Source: Candidatus Fibrimonadaceae bacterium
Lineage (GTDB): Bacteria > Fibrobacterota > Fibrobacteria > Fibrobacterales > Fibrobacteraceae
NCBI GenBank assembly: GCA_031281155.1
Contig: JAITFT010000166.1
Coordinates: 1 to 39,180, forward strand
Length of the DNA: 39,180 nucleotides
Direction: 5' to 3'
This document shows positions 9,501-17,543 of the stretch, one piece after another. A program made the position numbers and the translations under genes. A model generated the notes under the pieces. The model was not told where the DNA came from, did not search any database, and worked only from the letters and a program-made list of their open reading frames with translations. Within the stretch, counting starts at the first letter, position 1, and every line of letters begins with the position of its first letter.

Positions 9501-10481
9501 GAAAAACAGAATACGGTAATGGCAGAAATTATAGATCATGGTACTCGCAGAAGATACAACCTGCTTGAAAATACCATAGACTACGAAATAACAAGAAAAC
9601 CGTTAAGGCCCTACATCACCGAAACCGCCCTCCCCGCCTTCGAAATCAACGCCGCCAAAGACACCCTCAAAGTGCCAACCGAAGCATTCACCGATCCCGA
9701 AACCCTGACAAAAATCCTGGAATCAATAATAAGCTACGAAGGCTTCGCCACCGACACCGAAACGAACGAAAGCGACAACGCCGGAAACTCCCTAAGCGGC
9801 GAGCCCACGATACAGCTATCCTACGAAGCTCCCGCTGCCGCTGCCGCCGTACGGACGCGATTTATCGCGTCCCCTCCCCAAGCCGCGTCCCCTCCATTCC
9901 TCTCCCGCCGCGAGCCCACCACCCAAAAAGCCACAGCCATCATCAGCACCGAAAGCATTGCCTCCGACAACTACATCCTATCCAACCCAACCATAACCAT
10001 ACTTGAAACCATAGACACCGAAACCGCCGCAGACCTCATCTTCTGCCACCGAGGCACCTACTGCACCGAGCTAAGCGAAGAAATCTGCAAATTCATAAAC
10101 GGCACGATAACTGCAAGCTGCGACATAGCGAGAAGCTCTTGCGCAATAGACACCGACCGCTGCATAACAAACATGCTAACCCACTCCTGCCGCGAAATCG
10201 GCGGCATACCCACAGAATCCTGCCAAGCCGGTACGGTCGTATTGAATACGCCCTCGCAAGCCTCACCGCTCCGCATTTGGCGAGCCTCCAACGGTGCAAT
10301 AAACCTAGATTTGGGCTATATGCCAACCGCTCCCGTAGCACTGCGAATTTACAATTTAAAAGGCGAATTGGTAGCATCCGAGCGAGTGAACGCTCGTTTT
10401 GTTAATATTAATGCAAATGTATCAAACGGCGTTTATTTGTTTAAGGTTGGGAATAGAAGTGTGGTTAAGGCAATTCGGTGA
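6540..10481 (+). CDS. Large secreted repeat protein with T9SS-like C-terminal region
   Basis: This 1313-residue protein starts with a signal peptide (about 1-22). A glycine-rich domain follows (about 30-250, with runs of four or five Gly). Residues 255-325 match a Listeria-Bacteroides (InlB/Flg_new) repeat: VIFDSNGGSV, GYIFNGWW, TLYAIWE. Several MBG/YDG-like beta repeats follow (about 340-950), recognisable from recurrent I-x-x-W-x-YG, PPAEAGDYT and FTIHR elements. A Cys-rich stretch (about 1165-1230) precedes a C-terminal region (VALRIYNLKGELV, then NGVYLFKVG) like a type IX sorting domain. It is probably a surface or matrix adhesin; the ligand is unknown. Four palindromic elements lie in frame within it. 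It appears to be transcribed alone. Confidence 0.82.
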   Translation: MCRILYFVMLFTALFAAESWGQVFDYGSGNHGNRTFNDVSGRRATIEVYAASGGGGGQGGAVNQYACNFLMLETCEHYGRGGGGGSGAIASTSFNVTGSVSLNINVGAGGSGRSDYFSCRDRCYWQHGHSGDNGGSTRVDRVGIGTILAMEGGRGGGEGKPNNCANDNSANAAPCRPFHGGDGGQVTAGVGLNGHRGDNGNYGGNDLPTSQGSGDGGSSRVLGPISSGYGGGGGGPLSWGGNGGNGHVRVIVTPLYTVIFDSNGGSVVNPSSILDVLNNTAIVAPTNPTRIGYIFNGWWTAQIDGSQWDFISNTVTSDTTLYAIWEEIPALTATFGDALSSVELPKGWSWEEGTGTVGNAGTQAHKAAFTRADNIIASGIDVTITVNKAAGSGTLAIEDWIYGEPASQPSASSETNPGFPILYHYAGTANNGESYSPMHIPPAEAGDYTATATFPESDNYKELALPEPFTIHRAEGECYVNMRSYKHGDSNPPNPEPISETNGTNQVAYTHTNLDGGIAGQPGKHRVEAIFEETDNYKKCIAAPKEYYICGDANCVSIPDSREFTYNGEERTGVDDSEEYTIEGDSKASNVGNYAATVTLVGSAGDFVWSDGTTEAKEIHWSIRQAPGTFPPLTPLSGTYSPSLTLADIELPQDYAWSTGVLNTPLNAGQNQSFPATYTCPSGNYTPANGNLTVNVAQAEGTFAPIAEPIEVLYAPGLTLANAPLPANYSWSIPATALGAIGSEPYPAIFTDPSGNYTPANGTINVNVAKGNGIGSVHISGWAYSNNPNTPVSFSHTNGTSGISYHYTGTANNGEAYSESEPPTEAGAYTITAIFLENDFYNSFQANFDFTIHRTNGTGAVSIEDWYFGEEPINPVAESETNGTEGAEYWYRGTDGTTYPSSKTPPANIGSYIVEAIFPQAPNYNSFTRQANFRIIGVTNLTVVWSEQRTFEYNKMVQHPSASAKDGDFDIPLMVVNTNSAAGVYTKEKQNTVMAEIIDHGTRRRYNLLENTIDYEITRKPLRPYITETALPAFEINAAKDTLKVPTEAFTDPETLTKILESIISYEGFATDTETNESDNAGNSLSGEPTIQLSYEAPAAAAAVRTRFIASPPQAASPPFLSRREPTTQKATAIISTESIASDNYILSNPTITILETIDTETAADLIFCHRGTYCTELSEEICKFINGTITASCDIARSSCAIDTDRCITNMLTHSCREIGGIPTESCQAGTVVLNTPSQASPLRIWRASNGAINLDLGYMPTAPVALRIYNLKGELVASERVNARFVNINANVSNGVYLFKVGNRSVVKAIR
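8512..8536. repeat. In-frame REP-like palindrome (GTACGG family)
   Basis: GGGCGTATTGAATACGCCC (8516-8534) is a perfect inverted repeat with GTAC before and CT after. Its core recurs at 10238-10250. It lies inside the secreted-protein gene and keeps the frame open, encoding STGVLNTPL. Confidence 0.65.
9849..9876. repeat. In-frame REP-like palindrome (GTACGG family)
   Basis: GGACGCGATTTATCGCGTCC (9853-9872) has GTAC before and CCTC after, the same border design as the copies at 8512 and 10231 but with a different stem. It encodes TRFIASPP, within an Ala/Pro-rich, poorly structured stretch that reads like inserted sequence. Confidence 0.65.
10231..10254. repeat. In-frame REP-like palindrome (GTACGG family)
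   Basis: GTACGGT, then CGTATTGAATACG (10238-10250), then CCCT. The core is identical to that of the copy at 8512. It encodes VLNTPSQ, echoing VLNTPLN of the first copy. A further stem CGAGCG/CGCTCG lies at 10379-10396. Confidence 0.6.
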
Positions 10482-10494
10482 ACAGAGGAGCAAG

Positions 10495-10611
10495 ATGCTT
10501 GAATTGAGAAAGAAAAATATAACATTTATGACTATTGAGCATAAAGGACATTTATTAGAAAATGTTGTAGATAAAGAAATTCAACCAAAATTCGGAGGAA
10601 TCAAAATATGA
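10495..10611 (+). CDS. Small ORF coupled to the substrate-binding protein gene
   Basis: This is a 38-residue ORF with a good ribosome-binding site (GAGGAG, six bases before ATG 10495). Its stop overlaps the next gene's ATG as ATGA, and its last codons contain the GGAGGA that serves that gene. I recognise no domain. It could be a leader peptide that couples translation of the transporter operon, or the tail of a lost gene. The charged sequence, with no membrane segment, argues against a small membrane protein. Confidence 0.4.
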   Translation: MLELRKKNITFMTIEHKGHLLENVVDKEIQPKFGGIKI

Positions 10612-11594
10612 AAAATAATTTTTTCATTAAGCTAGGAGCGATTGCGGCAATTGCAATCGGAATGTTTTTTGTCTCTTGCACAAAAAAGGGCGATCTTGAA
10701 ACCGTAAGGGTAGCTCAATTTAATGAGTTTTTCCTTTATATGCCATTATATTTGGCAGATGCAAAAGGATTTTTTGCAGAAGAAGGGCTGAGGATTGAGG
10801 TTGTCAATACAGGCGGAGACGATAAAACCCTTGCTGCTGTAATGGGCGGTTCAGCCATGTTTGGAATTGCCGATCCAACTTTTGCGGCAATAGCCAAAGA
10901 ACGTGGCGGAGACGGAAAGGTGATTGCGAGTATTGTAAATGGAGTTCCGTTTTGGGGCGTTACCAGAAATCATGAAATCCCGGAAATTACAGACCCTGCC
11001 CAGCTAAGCGGTTACAGTGTCGCGACTTTTCCAGAGCCGTCCACAGCTTTTCTTTTGCAGCGCGATATGTTTGAAAGAGCAGGATTAAGGCCAAATATTA
11101 GGCAAGGAGCTTTTGGTACATTGTGGACTATGGTAGAAGCCGGGCAAGCCGATATTGCTTTGGAGTTGGAGCCTAACGTTTCAATTGCTGCCAATCAAGG
11201 CGGTAAAGTATTGTATTCGCTTGCGGAAGTTTATGGAGATTTTGCAATAACAGGTGTAACCGTGAGGGAAAGAACAACGAAAAAGAGACCTGAAATAGTG
11301 CAGCGTTTTGTAAATGCTTTGCAAAAATCCGCACAATTTGCTCATGCATATCCTGATAGCGTGGCGCTATATGCCGAAAAGCTTTTTCCAAATATTGATA
11401 GGACTGTTAGCGCAAATGCTATCAATCGAGTAATCAGCACTAATACTTTGCCTAAGGATGTTATCATTTCAGAGGAAGCGTGGGAGAAGGCTATACAACA
11501 GAGGCATGGAGTTGGTGAGATTAGGTCATTGGAAACAGCAAGAAGCGTATTGGATATGTCTTTTGCGAAGAAAGCGGTTGAGGGAAGGAAGTAA
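10608..11594 (+). CDS. NitT/TauT-type ABC transporter substrate-binding lipoprotein
   Basis: This 328-residue protein is the periplasmic binding component of an ABC importer in the NMT1/SsuA/TauA family. Residues 1-24 form a lipoprotein signal ending in FVSC, so Cys24 should be lipidated and the protein membrane-anchored. The mature start (VRVAQFNEFFLYMPLYLADAKGFFAEEGL) is the classic family pattern, followed by GIADPTFAAI and a long second lobe. It opens a run of SBP-like genes leading to one ATPase and one permease. Its last 200 residues are highly similar to the C-terminal half of the next protein. The substrate cannot be read from sequence; sulfonates, nitrate-like ions, pyrimidines and aromatic acids are all known in the family. 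Confidence 0.88.
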   Translation: MKNNFFIKLGAIAAIAIGMFFVSCTKKGDLETVRVAQFNEFFLYMPLYLADAKGFFAEEGLRIEVVNTGGDDKTLAAVMGGSAMFGIADPTFAAIAKERGGDGKVIASIVNGVPFWGVTRNHEIPEITDPAQLSGYSVATFPEPSTAFLLQRDMFERAGLRPNIRQGAFGTLWTMVEAGQADIALELEPNVSIAANQGGKVLYSLAEVYGDFAITGVTVRERTTKKRPEIVQRFVNALQKSAQFAHAYPDSVALYAEKLFPNIDRTVSANAINRVISTNTLPKDVIISEEAWEKAIQQRHGVGEIRSLETARSVLDMSFAKKAVEGRK

Positions 11595-11595
11595 A

Positions 11596-13791
11596 ATGGC
11601 ACTTGGGAATAAAGATGTCTTAAAAATAGACATACATATGTCGACAAATTCATTTTTATATCTTCCGATATATATAGCTGAAGATTTAAAAATATTTGAA
11701 ACGGTGTTGGAGCCAGCATTGGAACATTATGAAGAATTGAAAGATCGTAAAATTGAGTTGAGATTTTTTGGGCGTAAGGAAAATATTGGAGATGAAAACT
11801 CAATAATAAATATGTTAAAAGCTAACGATGCTAAAAAATCCAACGTCATTGCAATTGCAATAGGTTCGCCTATAGCATTTTTGAATTCTGCAAAAATTAA
11901 AAAAAAGAATAAAGATAAAGTTAAAATTGTTGGTGCTCTTATCAATAAACCAACTTTTTGGGCAGTTTCAAAAGAATTAATAACAGAAAAAGAAGATCTT
12001 AGTATAAGTGATTTTAAAAAACATTTTAAACAAGTGATTTGCCAAAACGAGGACTTTATAACAGGTTATTATTTAGGTCAAAGAATTAGAAGTAAAGCCA
12101 AATATGACGATAGTAATTTGTGTAAAGTTTCTTTTGGAGACGAACTTGATAAATTAACAGACGGGAATTCAGTTGCCGTTACAGCTGATATAGCAAAAAT
12201 GACAGAAAAAATTGCTAAGAATACTGGGTATATTTGCCATCGTTTTTCTGAATCGCAAGGAGAAATTTTAACAACAGGAATTATTACATCTAAAATATGT
12301 TGTGAAAAATTTCCTGAAATTATAGAAAAAATAATTGAATCAATCCAGATTTCTATTGCGATACTTTATTCATCTCAGAAAAAAGCTATAGAAAGTTGTG
12401 AAAAAATAGCTAAAACCTTATATGGAACAATGACAAGCTCTGTTATAGAAAAAATAATAAAAAGAATGAATGAAGAGCGATTTTATCCTAGCATTGATCT
12501 AAGTATTTCGGAGGGAAGCTGGAATAATGCATCTAAGGCTTTGGTAGAAATACAACGGGCTGTTGTTAAAAAGGACACTTATACAAAATATGTTGACAAT
12601 AGTTTTGTTTTGAAAGCTATTGCGAAACGAACAGGTATTGATTTGAGTACAACTAAGGATAGATGTAAATATAACACTAATAAAAATGAATGTAAGTGCG
12701 TTCATATTAGAGAACTTAGAGAGCGTAATAATTGTGAGGGAATCAAATGTCGTTATCAAAAAGAGTATAAATCTGCGGAATTGCTAATTAAATTTTGTGA
12801 TTTTTTTGAAAAAAAAGCAAAACATTTGCTTATCATACTGCTTGCAATTTTTGCTATTATTTTCATTATCTTGCTGAAAAAAAATGATAATCAAATTGAG
12901 GCAGTGAAAGTGGCTATATTTGGTGATTTTTCTCATTATGTACTGTTATATTTGGCAAATGAAAAAGGTTTTTTTGCTACGGAGAAATTGAAAATTGAAA
13001 TTATTGATACTGACAATGAAAAGAAGGTTTTCGCTGCTGTAATTAATGACCCTGTTACCTTTGGCATTACCGATCCAACTTTTGTTGCAATGGCTGCGGA
13101 GGAAGGTTATGAAGGAAAGGTAATAGCGAGTATTGCGAAAAGAATTCCGCTTTGGGGTATTGCTAAAAAACAAACGCTTTCTGAAGTTACTGATCCAAGT
13201 CAGTTAAGCGGTTACAGCGTAGCGACTTTCCCTTCTCCATCCATTGCGTATATACTGCAATATGATATATTTAAGAAAGTAGGCTTAGAACCAAATATCA
13301 AACAAGGGGCAGTAGGTACGTTGTGGTCTATGGTGGAAGCAGGACATGCTGACATCGCACTGGAGTTAGAACCTAATGTTTCGAGAGCACTCATGCAAGG
13401 TGGCAAAATGCTATACTCGCTTGAGAATTATGGTGATATCGCAATAACAGGCGTCGTTGTAAGTAAAAAGATGACAGAAACGAGTCCTGTATTAGTGCAG
13501 CGTTTTGTAAATGCTTTACAGAAATCAGCACAGTGGGCACTTGCACATCAAGATAGTGTAGTATATTATACTCGCAAACATTTTTCTGACATAGATACGA
13601 CAATTAATGCAAGTGCGATTAATAGAATAATTAGCGCCAAAATGTTACCTGAAAATGTTATGATTTCAGAAGAGGCGTGGGAGAAAGCGATAAAATTAAG
13701 GTATGAAGCTGGTGACATTAAATCGTTGGAAACAGCAAAAAAAGTATTGGATATGTCCTTTGCCAAAAAAGCAATCAAAGGAGGGAAATAA
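11596..13791 (+). CDS. Two-sided protein: cytosolic SBP-like domain, TM helix, periplasmic SBP
   Basis: This 731-residue protein has no signal peptide. Residues 1-400 form an SBP-like domain (STNSFLYLPIYIAEDLKIFE, AIAIGSPIAFLNS, TFWAVSK, YICHRFSESQGEILTTGI). A single hydrophobic helix lies at about 409-427. Residues 436-731 are an NMT1-type SBP close to the preceding lipoprotein (KVAIFGDFSHYVLLYLANEKGFF, GITDPTFVAMA). With the N-terminus in the cytosol, the helix would act as a signal anchor and place the second SBP in the periplasm. ATG 11596 is preceded by GGGAAGGA and follows the previous stop by one base. The first domain recurs alone in the next two genes. I know no standard transporter subunit with this layout; a substrate sensor or regulator of the importer is inferred. 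Confidence 0.8.
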   Translation: MALGNKDVLKIDIHMSTNSFLYLPIYIAEDLKIFETVLEPALEHYEELKDRKIELRFFGRKENIGDENSIINMLKANDAKKSNVIAIAIGSPIAFLNSAKIKKKNKDKVKIVGALINKPTFWAVSKELITEKEDLSISDFKKHFKQVICQNEDFITGYYLGQRIRSKAKYDDSNLCKVSFGDELDKLTDGNSVAVTADIAKMTEKIAKNTGYICHRFSESQGEILTTGIITSKICCEKFPEIIEKIIESIQISIAILYSSQKKAIESCEKIAKTLYGTMTSSVIEKIIKRMNEERFYPSIDLSISEGSWNNASKALVEIQRAVVKKDTYTKYVDNSFVLKAIAKRTGIDLSTTKDRCKYNTNKNECKCVHIRELRERNNCEGIKCRYQKEYKSAELLIKFCDFFEKKAKHLLIILLAIFAIIFIILLKKNDNQIEAVKVAIFGDFSHYVLLYLANEKGFFATEKLKIEIIDTDNEKKVFAAVINDPVTFGITDPTFVAMAAEEGYEGKVIASIAKRIPLWGIAKKQTLSEVTDPSQLSGYSVATFPSPSIAYILQYDIFKKVGLEPNIKQGAVGTLWSMVEAGHADIALELEPNVSRALMQGGKMLYSLENYGDIAITGVVVSKKMTETSPVLVQRFVNALQKSAQWALAHQDSVVYYTRKHFSDIDTTINASAINRIISAKMLPENVMISEEAWEKAIKLRYEAGDIKSLETAKKVLDMSFAKKAIKGGK

Positions 13792-13792
13792 A

Positions 13793-15256
13793 ATGAAATC
13801 TAATAATGTTAACCTTTTAAATATTGATGTATATACATCAACGAATTCACTTTTATATTTACCTGTCTATATAGCCAAAGATTTAGAAATATTAGAAACT
13901 GTATTGAAGCCAGCATTAGAGCATTACGATGAATTAAAAAACCGTGAAATTAATGTAAATTTCCACTCGCCTAAAATTGGCGAAGAAGGAGATGAAAATG
14001 CAATAATAAAAATGCTAGAAGCTAACAAAAAATGCCCTAATGATGTGACTATAGCGATTACGATAGGTTCTCCTGTCGCTTTTTTAAACTCAAATAAAAT
14101 CAATAAGGAAGATAAAGATGATATTAAGGTGATTGGTGCTGTTATTAATAAAGCAACTTTTTGGGCGATTTCAAAAACTCCCATCTTAGGAACAGAAGTT
14201 AAAAACATTAGTTTAGTTGAATTGGGGAAAAATTTCAACAAGGTGATTTATCCTAACGAAAATTTTATAACGGGTCATTATTTAGGTGGAAAATTCAAAG
14301 AGGAAGCCAAAGTAAAAGAAGCATGCGACAAAGCTTCTTTTGGAGAAGAGCTTACGGAATTAAGAAAAAATAACAAATCAATTGCTATTACGGCAGATAT
14401 CCCCAAAATAGCGACTGGAGAGGCTAATGAGTCTGAATATATTTGTTATCGTTTTTCTGAAGCAGAAGGTGATTTTTTAACAACGGGTATTATTACTTCT
14501 AAAAAATGTTGTGAAAAATATCCCCAAGTTATAGAAAAAATAATAGAATCAATTCAAAATTCTATTGAAATACTTTACTCATCAAAAAAAAAAGCTATAG
14601 AAAGTTGCGTATTGTTATCAAATACTTTGTGTAAGGAGCAATTTGTGATGCCGCAAGATGGCGATTTGTCAATAGAATTTGATGAAAGCTCGCTTGTTAT
14701 GAAAAAAATTGTTAATAAAATGTACAAGGAGCGATTTTATCCCAGTATAGACTTAAGTGTTTCGGAAGGAAGTTGGAATAACGCAGTTGAGGCATTGAAA
14801 AAAATACAAGATTTTAGCAGTAATAATGCAGACAAGGAAGTTACTTATGCAAAATATGTTGACAATAGTTTCGTTTTAAGATCTCTTACTAAGCGCTCAG
14901 GTATTGATTTGAGTACATCTAAGGATAAGTGCAAATATGACACTGGCAATTGTATTCGTATTGTAAAGCATATTGGAGAGCTAAAAGGAACAGATAAATG
15001 CATAAGCGGTTGGTGCTGTGAACATCAAGAGAAATATTTAGAAAGAATAAAATTAATTAGAATAAATGAGTTTTTGAGAAAACATATAAAACTCTGGATA
15101 TTACTTTTATCTATTGTTTCGTTTGTTGTTTTAATTTCTAGCAAAGGACTTGGTGAGGCTATTACAGGTGTAGTTGCTATTTTGGGGATTGCCGCAAAAG
15201 ATAAGATAAAAGGATTTCTAGAGGCAATTAAGAATGGGAGTCAAAATGAATCGTAA
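13793..15256 (+). CDS. Membrane-tethered cytosolic SBP-like protein
   Basis: This 487-residue protein is a paralogue of the N-terminal half of the preceding one: STNSLLYLPVYIAKDLEILE at the start, AITIGSPVAFLNS, YICYRFSEAEGDFLTTGI, RFYPSIDLSVSEGSWNNA and YAKYVDNSFVL. It lacks a signal peptide and ends with one or two hydrophobic segments (about 430-470), so the SBP-like domain should be cytosolic and held at the membrane. A short Cys-containing stretch (CKYDTGNC, then CISGWCC) lies before the helices. ATG 13793 follows GGAGGG and starts one base after the previous stop. The periplasmic SBP half is absent. Function unknown; a role in substrate sensing for the importer is inferred from context. 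Confidence 0.75.
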   Translation: MKSNNVNLLNIDVYTSTNSLLYLPVYIAKDLEILETVLKPALEHYDELKNREINVNFHSPKIGEEGDENAIIKMLEANKKCPNDVTIAITIGSPVAFLNSNKINKEDKDDIKVIGAVINKATFWAISKTPILGTEVKNISLVELGKNFNKVIYPNENFITGHYLGGKFKEEAKVKEACDKASFGEELTELRKNNKSIAITADIPKIATGEANESEYICYRFSEAEGDFLTTGIITSKKCCEKYPQVIEKIIESIQNSIEILYSSKKKAIESCVLLSNTLCKEQFVMPQDGDLSIEFDESSLVMKKIVNKMYKERFYPSIDLSVSEGSWNNAVEALKKIQDFSSNNADKEVTYAKYVDNSFVLRSLTKRSGIDLSTSKDKCKYDTGNCIRIVKHIGELKGTDKCISGWCCEHQEKYLERIKLIRINEFLRKHIKLWILLLSIVSFVVLISSKGLGEAITGVVAILGIAAKDKIKGFLEAIKNGSQNES

Positions 15257-15404
15257 CAACTTAATTAATGTCCATAATATAAATTTTTCTTGTATCTTCA
15301 ATGGAAATAAAATTATTTTAGAAGAAGCGTTAGAAAAAATTATAAACCTAAGGTTTGGGATAAGCAAAATTATGTCATTGAAAATGACAAAGTATGCAAG
15401 GTGA
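15246..15404 (+). pseudogene. Remnant of a second ABC ATPase gene
   Basis: A 52-codon frame starts inside the end of the previous gene, just as the intact ATPase gene downstream does. Its start (NLINVHNINFS, then FSC-like and NKII segments) aligns with the ATPase N-terminus (NIINIHNLNFS, FSC, NKII), with roughly nine residues missing in between. The similarity stops before the Walker A motif. It is best read as the stump of a duplicated ATPase gene whose body was deleted when the operon rearranged. Its end overlaps the ribosome-binding site of the next gene. Confidence 0.65.
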
Positions 15405-15411
15405 TACCAGC

Positions 15412-16815
15412 ATGAATATTAAGATATATAGAGCAGCAGATTCGTTTTTATATCTTCCAGCATATATTGCTGAAGATTTGGAAATACTTCAAACAGAATT
15501 AGCGAAAATAGAAAAATATCGCACTACACAATTTAATGTAGAATTTGTTAACCTTGATGCAAATAACAGTACAGGAGATGAAAAGGCAATAGAAGAAATG
15601 TTAAAAAATAGTAGTGATAATACTATTGCAATAGCAATAGGCTCTCCCGTTGCCTTTTTAAACCCTAATATGAGTGAGAATGTGAAAAAAAATATTGTAG
15701 TTGTTGGTGCTATTATTGATAAATTAACCTTTTGGGCAGTTAACAATCATGGTAATACACAAAAATATGATAGTATAGAAGAGATGGGAGGCAATGGTTT
15801 TTCGAAAGTGGTTTATCCCGAAGAAAAGTTCGTAACAGGTTATTATTTGGGCAAAAAAATTCGAAATGAGATCAATATTGATGAATTCCATAATGTTAAT
15901 TTTGGTGATGAGATTAAAATAATAAAAGCACATGGCTCAAAAGAAAATAAGTCAATTGCCATTACTGCCAATATAGCAACATTGGCAAAAGAGACAAAAG
16001 ACATTTGCTCAAAAGAAACAGAGAGAAAGTTTTGTCCAAAAGAAACAGAGGGCATCTCAATGATTCCTAATGCCAGTTCGGAATCTAGCATTGGGTTATA
16101 TATTAATCATTATTTTTCTAAATCACAAGGAGAATTTTTAACAACTGGCATTGTTACCTCAAGAAATTCTTGCAAAAACTTTCCTGAGGTTATAGAAAAA
16201 ATCATTGAGTCAATTCAAAAGTCTATTTCTATACTTTATTCATCCGATAAAACAGCTAGAAAAATTTGTGCTGTAATAGCAAAAGCTAAGTTTGGCGATA
16301 AATTTTGTGAAGTAACTGGTGATGATTGTCAAACGATAAAAAAAATCATACAAATGATGCATGATGAGAAATTTTATCCTGGAGATTTAAATGTTTCAAA
16401 AAAAGCTTGGGATAAGGCTGTAATAGCATTAGCGAAAACAAAAGATTGGAAAGAAAATAAGAAAAATGAAAAAAATGTAAAAGAAATCTTGTCAAAATCT
16501 TTTTATAATTTTGTTGATAATAAATTTGTCCTTGAGTCAGAAAGGCATATTGCAGAACAATTTGGTATTGATCCAAATACTTTCAAAAGTATAAGTATTA
16601 TTAAATACAAATTCAAAAAGATTTTCGAGCTAATATTAGGAATGCTAAAAAAACATCTAACAGTATTTTTATGTATGCTTTTTACTTTAATTATCTTTGT
16701 TTTGCTATTTATATATCAACATACAGGTAAAATCAGCGAGAAGGATGTTATATTTCTGTTCTTAGGTCCTATTTTAGGCACTATTGCTGGAAAATTAGTT
16801 GGTGGAAAGGTATGA
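15412..16815 (+). CDS. Membrane-tethered cytosolic SBP-like protein
   Basis: This 467-residue protein is the third copy of the cytosolic SBP-like domain: SFLYLPAYIAEDLEILQ, AIAIGSPVAFLNP, TFWAVN, VTGYYLGKKI, HYFSKSQGEFLTTGIVTS and FVDNKFVL. It has no signal peptide and ends in two predicted helices (about 418-437 and 447-463), so the domain should sit in the cytosol as a tail-anchored protein. I chose ATG 15412 over the in-frame ATG at 15394 because AAGGTGA then serves as its ribosome-binding site and paralogue similarity begins there. Its stop overlaps the ATPase start as ATGA, which implies coupled synthesis. It carries a Lys/Glu/Cys-rich insert near residues 195-220 that the other copies lack. 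Confidence 0.75.
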   Translation: MNIKIYRAADSFLYLPAYIAEDLEILQTELAKIEKYRTTQFNVEFVNLDANNSTGDEKAIEEMLKNSSDNTIAIAIGSPVAFLNPNMSENVKKNIVVVGAIIDKLTFWAVNNHGNTQKYDSIEEMGGNGFSKVVYPEEKFVTGYYLGKKIRNEINIDEFHNVNFGDEIKIIKAHGSKENKSIAITANIATLAKETKDICSKETERKFCPKETEGISMIPNASSESSIGLYINHYFSKSQGEFLTTGIVTSRNSCKNFPEVIEKIIESIQKSISILYSSDKTARKICAVIAKAKFGDKFCEVTGDDCQTIKKIIQMMHDEKFYPGDLNVSKKAWDKAVIALAKTKDWKENKKNEKNVKEILSKSFYNFVDNKFVLESERHIAEQFGIDPNTFKSISIIKYKFKKIFELILGMLKKHLTVFLCMLFTLIIFVLLFIYQHTGKISEKDVIFLFLGPILGTIAGKLVGGKV

Positions 16816-17543
16816 GTAGTAATATTATCAACATCCACAACCTAAACTTCTCATTCCCCAATAACCCCATATTTATGGATTTTTCCTGTACCTTTGACAA
16901 AAATAAAATCATTACTATTATCGGCAATAGCGGTTGCGGAAAATCTACGCTGTTAAACTTAATTTCTAGATTGCTTGAGCCTGCCTCTGGCAACATCACA
17001 GTTAACGGTTCATTCATTTTTTTAACACAACATCTTACACTATTACCCTACCATACCGCCTACGAAAATGCTTTATTAGCATGTGAACTTCGAAAAGCTA
17101 AAACGAAACAAAAAGAGACAGAAGTTGATGATTTATTTGAGCTGTTCAAGCTGTTTGAAGACTCAAAAACTAAATTTCCGCAAGAATTATCGGGCGGCAT
17201 GCAACAGCGCATAGGGTTGATCCAGACTCTATCAGTTGACGCCCAGATATATTTATTAGACGAACCGCTAAAGGGCGTAGATAGAGTTACAGGATTGATT
17301 ATTCAAGATTATATTTGGCGTAAATTCAAGGCGAACCATATTACAGGGCTTATAGTTACTCACGATATAGAGCAAGCGGTGCTGCTGAGCGACAAAATTC
17401 TTTTCTTATCAGCTAATAATCCAGCAGAAGAATTTGTTTTTGACAAAGATTTTGTTTCTCTGCCGCCAGATAAACGCTTAAAAACTGATTGCTACAAAAA
17501 ATATATGCTGCATATCATAGAAAAGCTTGGAGAATTGAAATGA
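16812..17543 (+). CDS. ABC transporter ATPase (SsuB/TauB type)
   Basis: This 243-residue nucleotide-binding subunit energises the importer. All motifs are intact: Walker A GNSGCGKST (38-46), Q-loop Gln73, signature LSGGM (126-130), Walker B IYLLDE (146-151) and switch His184 in VTHD. The family is that of SsuB, TauB and NrtD. It overlaps the upstream SBP-like gene and the downstream permease gene by four bases each (ATGA), so all three are likely made in step. It has no C-terminal extension, unlike NrtC/CmpC, where an SBP-like regulatory domain is fused to the ATPase; here comparable domains are encoded by separate genes. Confidence 0.92.
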   Translation: MSSNIINIHNLNFSFPNNPIFMDFSCTFDKNKIITIIGNSGCGKSTLLNLISRLLEPASGNITVNGSFIFLTQHLTLLPYHTAYENALLACELRKAKTKQKETEVDDLFELFKLFEDSKTKFPQELSGGMQQRIGLIQTLSVDAQIYLLDEPLKGVDRVTGLIIQDYIWRKFKANHITGLIVTHDIEQAVLLSDKILFLSANNPAEEFVFDKDFVSLPPDKRLKTDCYKKYMLHIIEKLGELK

